Origin: CAVQDV01 sp963711375
GTDB lineage: Bacteria > Pseudomonadota > Gammaproteobacteria > Coxiellales > Coxiellaceae
Direction of reading: 5' to 3'
DNA: 64,000 nucleotides
Assembly: GCA_963711375.1 (NCBI GenBank)
Contig: CAVQDV010000002.1
Coordinates: 1 to 64,000 of the forward strand
In this document: piece by piece, positions 60,880 through 64,000 of the stretch
Numbering within the stretch: position 1 is the first letter of the stretch
How the letters are laid out: each line of letters opens with the position of its first letter
Program-made: the position numbers and the translations under genes
Notes under the pieces: generated by a model
The model's input: the letters and a program-made list of their open reading frames with translations, nothing else
Database searches by the model: none
What the model was told of the DNA's origin: nothing

Positions 60880-62499
60880 ATGAGTCAGATTATGAAAATG
60901 GAAAATATGACCTATATAACTACCCCAATTTATTATGTAAATGATGATCCCCATATTGGACATATATATACTACAATCAGTGCAGATGTGTTAGCTCGGT
61001 TTTTTCGATTAATTGGCCAGACTACTTATCTATTAACGGGTACAGATGAACATGCTCTAAAAGTGGTTGAGGCCGCTAAAGCAAATGGTATGACGCCAAC
61101 GGATTGGGCCCAAAGTAAGGCACTTGTTTTTGCAGAGGCGTTTAATCAGTATGGTATTCAATACACCGATTTTATCAGAACGAGTGACGAAAGGCATATT
61201 CAACAAGTTCAAAAAAGAGTGAAAGATTTTTTGGATTCCGGAGATATTTATTTTGGTAATTATGAGGGTTGGTATGATAAAGGCCAAGAAGAATATATCT
61301 CTGACCAGCGGGCAGAAGCTAATCATTATTTGTCGCCGATCAATAAAAAACCTTTGGTCCGACGCCAAGAATCATGCTTATATTTTAGGTTGTCAAAATA
61401 TTCTGAGGATGTGAAAAATCTTATTTTAAATGACACTTTGAAAATTAGACCAGTGTCACGCCGCCAGGAAATCTTAGCCAGGATTCGGGATGGTATTAAT
61501 GACATTCCGTGTTCTAGACCTCGTGTTGAAAATTGGGGCGTTGCTGTTCCAGGCTACGAAGATCAAACGGTTTATGTTTGGATTGATGCCCTCCTTAATT
61601 ATCTCACGGCAGTAGATTCAGATCTTAACAGAGAGTTTTGGCCACCAAAAATTCAAATTATAGGAAAAGACATTCTTTGGTTTCATGCACTTATTTGGCC
61701 AGCTATGTTGTTGGCTTTGCAAAAAATTCCCCATAAAAAAAATGAATGGATTGAGTTGCCTGAAATTATCAGAGCTCATGGATTTTGGATATGTGATGGG
61801 GAAAAAATGTCTAAAAGTCTTGGTAATTTTATTTCTCTATCCGTTTTAAACACTTATTCTGAAATCTATGGCCGAGATTCAATAAGATTTTTTCTGATGT
61901 TTGCAGGTCCAAATGAGGGCAGTGATGCTGATTTTAGCGAAGAACGATTACATGAAACATATACTTCTTTACTGGCAAATACCCTTGGAAATTCTTGTTC
62001 ACGCGTACTTGCCATGATTTCAAAATATTGCGAAGCCAAAATCCCGAATGCTTTGGTGAAAAGTGATTTTCCTGTTGAGCAGGTCATGGAAGCGGTAAAA
62101 AGCGCTTGTACTTCCGCAACAGAAGGTGAGTTTCCGACATTAATAACGGAGGCTTTAAAAATTGTTAGATTAACGGATGCATTTATTCAAAACCGTCAAC
62201 CCTTTCAGTTGATCAAAGATCCTTCTAAAGTTCTTGAAGTTCAAGCTATTTTGCATGATTGTCTCGAAGCTCTTCGCTTAGCTTCAGTGCTTTTGTGGCC
62301 AATAATGCCTGAGCGTATGCAGAATTTTTGGAATGCTATTTCGTTTGATAAAAAAATGGAAAGTTTAATGAATGGTGGCTTAGTGGAGTCTAAGGATATT
62401 TTGCAATGGGGACAGTTAGCGGTTGGGACTTCAGTAGCTAAATTAAATGCCCTATTTCCTCGTATCGAATTGCCCAACGTGCTTAATGTTCAACGATAA
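60880..62499 (+). CDS. Methionyl-tRNA synthetase paralogue
   Basis: A 539-residue class I synthetase. HIGH is at residues 25-28 (NDDPHIGHIYTTISADVLAR), KMSKS at 309-313 (CDGEKMSKSLGNFI), and TGTDEHALKVVEAA, IGKDILWFHALIWPAML and an anticodon-binding helical domain follow. The connective region lacks the zinc Cys pairs (WYDKGQEEYISDQRAEAN), and the C-terminal EMAP-like domain is absent, resembling short bacterial or mitochondrial MetRS. It is embedded in a metabolic cluster rather than beside housekeeping genes. It may be an inhibitor-resistant copy, a tRNA-dependent biosynthetic enzyme, or the only MetRS of the cell. The start is uncertain (60880 or 60892). Confidence 0.85.
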   Translation: MSQIMKMENMTYITTPIYYVNDDPHIGHIYTTISADVLARFFRLIGQTTYLLTGTDEHALKVVEAAKANGMTPTDWAQSKALVFAEAFNQYGIQYTDFIRTSDERHIQQVQKRVKDFLDSGDIYFGNYEGWYDKGQEEYISDQRAEANHYLSPINKKPLVRRQESCLYFRLSKYSEDVKNLILNDTLKIRPVSRRQEILARIRDGINDIPCSRPRVENWGVAVPGYEDQTVYVWIDALLNYLTAVDSDLNREFWPPKIQIIGKDILWFHALIWPAMLLALQKIPHKKNEWIELPEIIRAHGFWICDGEKMSKSLGNFISLSVLNTYSEIYGRDSIRFFLMFAGPNEGSDADFSEERLHETYTSLLANTLGNSCSRVLAMISKYCEAKIPNALVKSDFPVEQVMEAVKSACTSATEGEFPTLITEALKIVRLTDAFIQNRQPFQLIKDPSKVLEVQAILHDCLEALRLASVLLWPIMPERMQNFWNAISFDKKMESLMNGGLVESKDILQWGQLAVGTSVAKLNALFPRIELPNVLNVQR

Positions 62500-62515
62500 T
62501 AAACTGGGGTACAGA

Positions 62516-63277
62516 ATGCGATTAAAAGGCAGTAACGTTTTTATAACCGGCGGTAGCAGCGGAATCGGCTTTGCTCTAGTAAAAGGTTTTCTTGAAGAAG
62601 GCGCGAATGTTGCGTTTACCTATCGAAAAGAAGATTCGCTTAAACGATCTCATGTACAAGAGCTTTTAAATCAATACCCAGAGGTTTATCCTATACCCTC
62701 CGATTTTTCAAATTCTATAGATGCTGAAAACCTTCTCAATAATATGGCTGAGAAATTTGGGACTCCTATTAATGTGTTAATTAATAATGCCGCTGCATTT
62801 TCTCGAGCCACATTCCTTGAGACAACGAGAAACAGTTTAACAGAGATACTCAATGTTAATCTCGTTACTCCTTTTGTTCTAATTTCAGCTTTCGCAAAAA
62901 TGTTAATTGCCTCTAACCAACCGGGTAGTATTATCAATATATCTTCACTTAGTGCGACGATGGCGAGAAGCAAAATGGCCGCTTATCAAGCCTCAAAAGC
63001 CGGGCTAGAAATGTTATCAACAAGTGCGGCCTATGAACTTGCACCCTACAATATTCGTTCAAACATAATTGCCCCAGGTCTAACTGAAACTCCCGCTAAT
63101 GAAGAGCAAAGAAAAACGAAAGCAGAAATCTGGGCAGAACGATCGGCTTTAATACCTTTAGGAAGAGCTGGGGTACCGCAGGATTTTATTGGTGCTGCAG
63201 TTTACCTTGCTTCTTTGGAAGCTCGTTGGGTTACTGGGGCAAAGATTATTATTGACGGTGGGATGAGTTCCTTTTAA
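62516..63277 (+). CDS. SDR family oxidoreductase
   Basis: A 253-residue short-chain dehydrogenase. The start at 62516 has GGGG nine bases upstream; a frame to 62447 overlaps the MetRS-like gene. FITGGSSGIGFALVKGFLEE, INNAAAF, INISSLSATMARSKMAAYQA (catalytic Ser and YxxxK as YQASK) and FabG-like TGAKIIIDGGMSSF are seen. It probably reduces a beta-keto intermediate or oxidises an alcohol in this pathway. It lies 13 bases before the alpha-oxoamine synthase gene. Confidence 0.85.
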   Translation: MRLKGSNVFITGGSSGIGFALVKGFLEEGANVAFTYRKEDSLKRSHVQELLNQYPEVYPIPSDFSNSIDAENLLNNMAEKFGTPINVLINNAAAFSRATFLETTRNSLTEILNVNLVTPFVLISAFAKMLIASNQPGSIINISSLSATMARSKMAAYQASKAGLEMLSTSAAYELAPYNIRSNIIAPGLTETPANEEQRKTKAEIWAERSALIPLGRAGVPQDFIGAAVYLASLEARWVTGAKIIIDGGMSSF

Positions 63278-63290
63278 TTCTTCAAAAAAA

Positions 63291-64000
63291 ATGGCGACAA
63301 AGTCTATGAATCAATATCAGAACTTGAGCAGAATGATCACATTGAGCGAAGATTCATGGACTACCGCGAGCGAAAATAATTTGGTTGATTTAGCGGTGCG
63401 GCATCTGGAGGCGCCTTTTATGCAAGCTAATGGTCAAAATTTCGTTAATATGTGTTCCTGTTCTTATTTGGGGTGGGATCGACATCCTGCAATTCTAGAA
63501 GGGGCCATTAATGCCATTCGACAATCTGGGACCTTACATCTTACTACAGCACGTTGCCGGTTATTTTTGGATTTATTAGGGGAATTTGAGGAGAAATTAA
63601 GCGAACATTTTCAGGCAACTGCCGTTGCTTATAATTCTTGCGCGGCAGCAAGTTCAGCGGCATTGCCGTTACTGGCTTCAGGTGTTTTAACAAAAAACAT
63701 CAAACCAGTCATGGCTTTTGATAAATTCGCCCATTTTTCGCTTGCTCACATGAAGCCACTTTGCGCTGATGAAACACAGATTATCACGATCGACAATAAT
63801 GATATGCAAACGCTTGAAATGCTTTGTCGGAAACATGCTCAAGTGGCCTATGTTTCGGATGCAACTTACAGTATTAAAGGATTTTCAAATCTCAAAGAAT
63901 TAAAATCATTACAAGCGCAATATGGGCTTTTTCTTTATTTGGATGATTCTCATGGTTTAACAATAAACGGTGAGCTGGGACAGGGAGTTGCAATGGAAAT
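63291..64000 (+). CDS. Alpha-oxoamine synthase-like PLP enzyme (partial, runs off the window)
   Basis: The first 236 residues of an AONS/KBL/CqsA-family aminotransferase-fold enzyme. QNFVNMCSCSYLGWDRHPA, TLHLTTARCRLFLDLLGEFE, AYNSCAAASSAAL and LYLDDSHGLTINGELGQG (PLP Asp-His region) are the family blocks. The catalytic Lys lies beyond 64000. These enzymes join an amino acid and an acyl-CoA with loss of carbon dioxide, as in biotin, threonine breakdown, sphingolipid or CAI-1/LAI-1 signal synthesis. ATG at 63291 or 63306 may be the start. It is the last seen gene of the cluster. Confidence 0.85.
   Translation, partial: MATKSMNQYQNLSRMITLSEDSWTTASENNLVDLAVRHLEAPFMQANGQNFVNMCSCSYLGWDRHPAILEGAINAIRQSGTLHLTTARCRLFLDLLGEFEEKLSEHFQATAVAYNSCAAASSAALPLLASGVLTKNIKPVMAFDKFAHFSLAHMKPLCADETQIITIDNNDMQTLEMLCRKHAQVAYVSDATYSIKGFSNLKELKSLQAQYGLFLYLDDSHGLTINGELGQGVAME

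Overview
The window is AT-rich, densely coded DNA from a gammaproteobacterium. The best guess is a host-associated relative of Coxiella, Legionella, Aquicella or Rickettsiella (order Legionellales). The reasons are an F/QpH1-like plasmid partition and replication block, an apparent itaconate-degradation operon, eukaryote-like effector candidates (SET plus ankyrin, a mitochondrial-carrier-like protein, Fic), and several genes broken by single stop codons or frameshifts. This placement is inference; no rRNA or tRNA gene was seen.

Layout. 1-6.3 kb: a DUF2089/Yip1 operon, an S9 peptidase split by one amber codon, remnants of an MFS transporter and a LuxR-type regulator, and an HTH-HATPase-DUF4325 regulator. 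6.4-10.7 kb: a minus-strand operon resembling Rip/itaconate catabolism (CoA-transferase, MaoC hydratase, citramalyl-CoA-lyase-like CitE) plus an HMG-CoA lyase gene with an internal ochre stop. 10.8-19 kb: a deformylase-like gene, then a replicon-maintenance block (Spo0J-type ParB, 21-bp iterons, an AT-rich putative origin, ParA-ParB, a 36-bp perfect palindrome, a Rep_3 initiator, an IS110 element, inverted REP-like units, a 102-bp MITE and a chromosome-type parS-like site). The sequence alone cannot show whether this is a free plasmid or plasmid DNA in a chromosome. 19-35.5 kb: accessory enzymes, including two methionine aminopeptidase-like proteins, an alpha/beta-hydrolase-hotdog fusion, an AAA ATPase-nuclease, a tandem double arylamine N-acetyltransferase, HicAB and a GST. 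35.6-50.5 kb: a SET-ankyrin effector candidate, many GNAT acetyltransferases, a mitochondrial-carrier-like protein, an AbiEi-like/Fic fusion, AlaX, a HAD phosphatase, a secreted avidin-family protein coupled to a GrpB-GNAT fusion, and a queuosine-precursor transporter. 50.5-52.3 kb: a complete ISNCY-like insertion sequence with 16-bp target duplications, next to the thiamine promoter. 52.3-57.7 kb: a TPP riboswitch and thiC-thiO-thiS-thiG-thiDE, with thiC frameshifted just before its Fe-S cysteines. 57.9-64 kb: a co-directional cluster of two different CitE-like lyases, an MDR reductase, a methionyl-tRNA-synthetase paralogue, an SDR and an alpha-oxoamine-synthase-like PLP enzyme that runs off the window.

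How the parts work together. The thiamine operon is a ThiO-type pathway, with one fused ThiD-ThiE protein finishing TMP. The last cluster has the ingredients of a small-molecule pathway (acyl-CoA/CitE chemistry, redox tailoring and condensation of an amino acid with an acyl-CoA), with a tRNA synthetase as either a self-resistance copy or a biosynthetic partner. It is the strongest candidate here for an undescribed system. The itaconate operon and the effector candidates suit life in phagocytic host cells.
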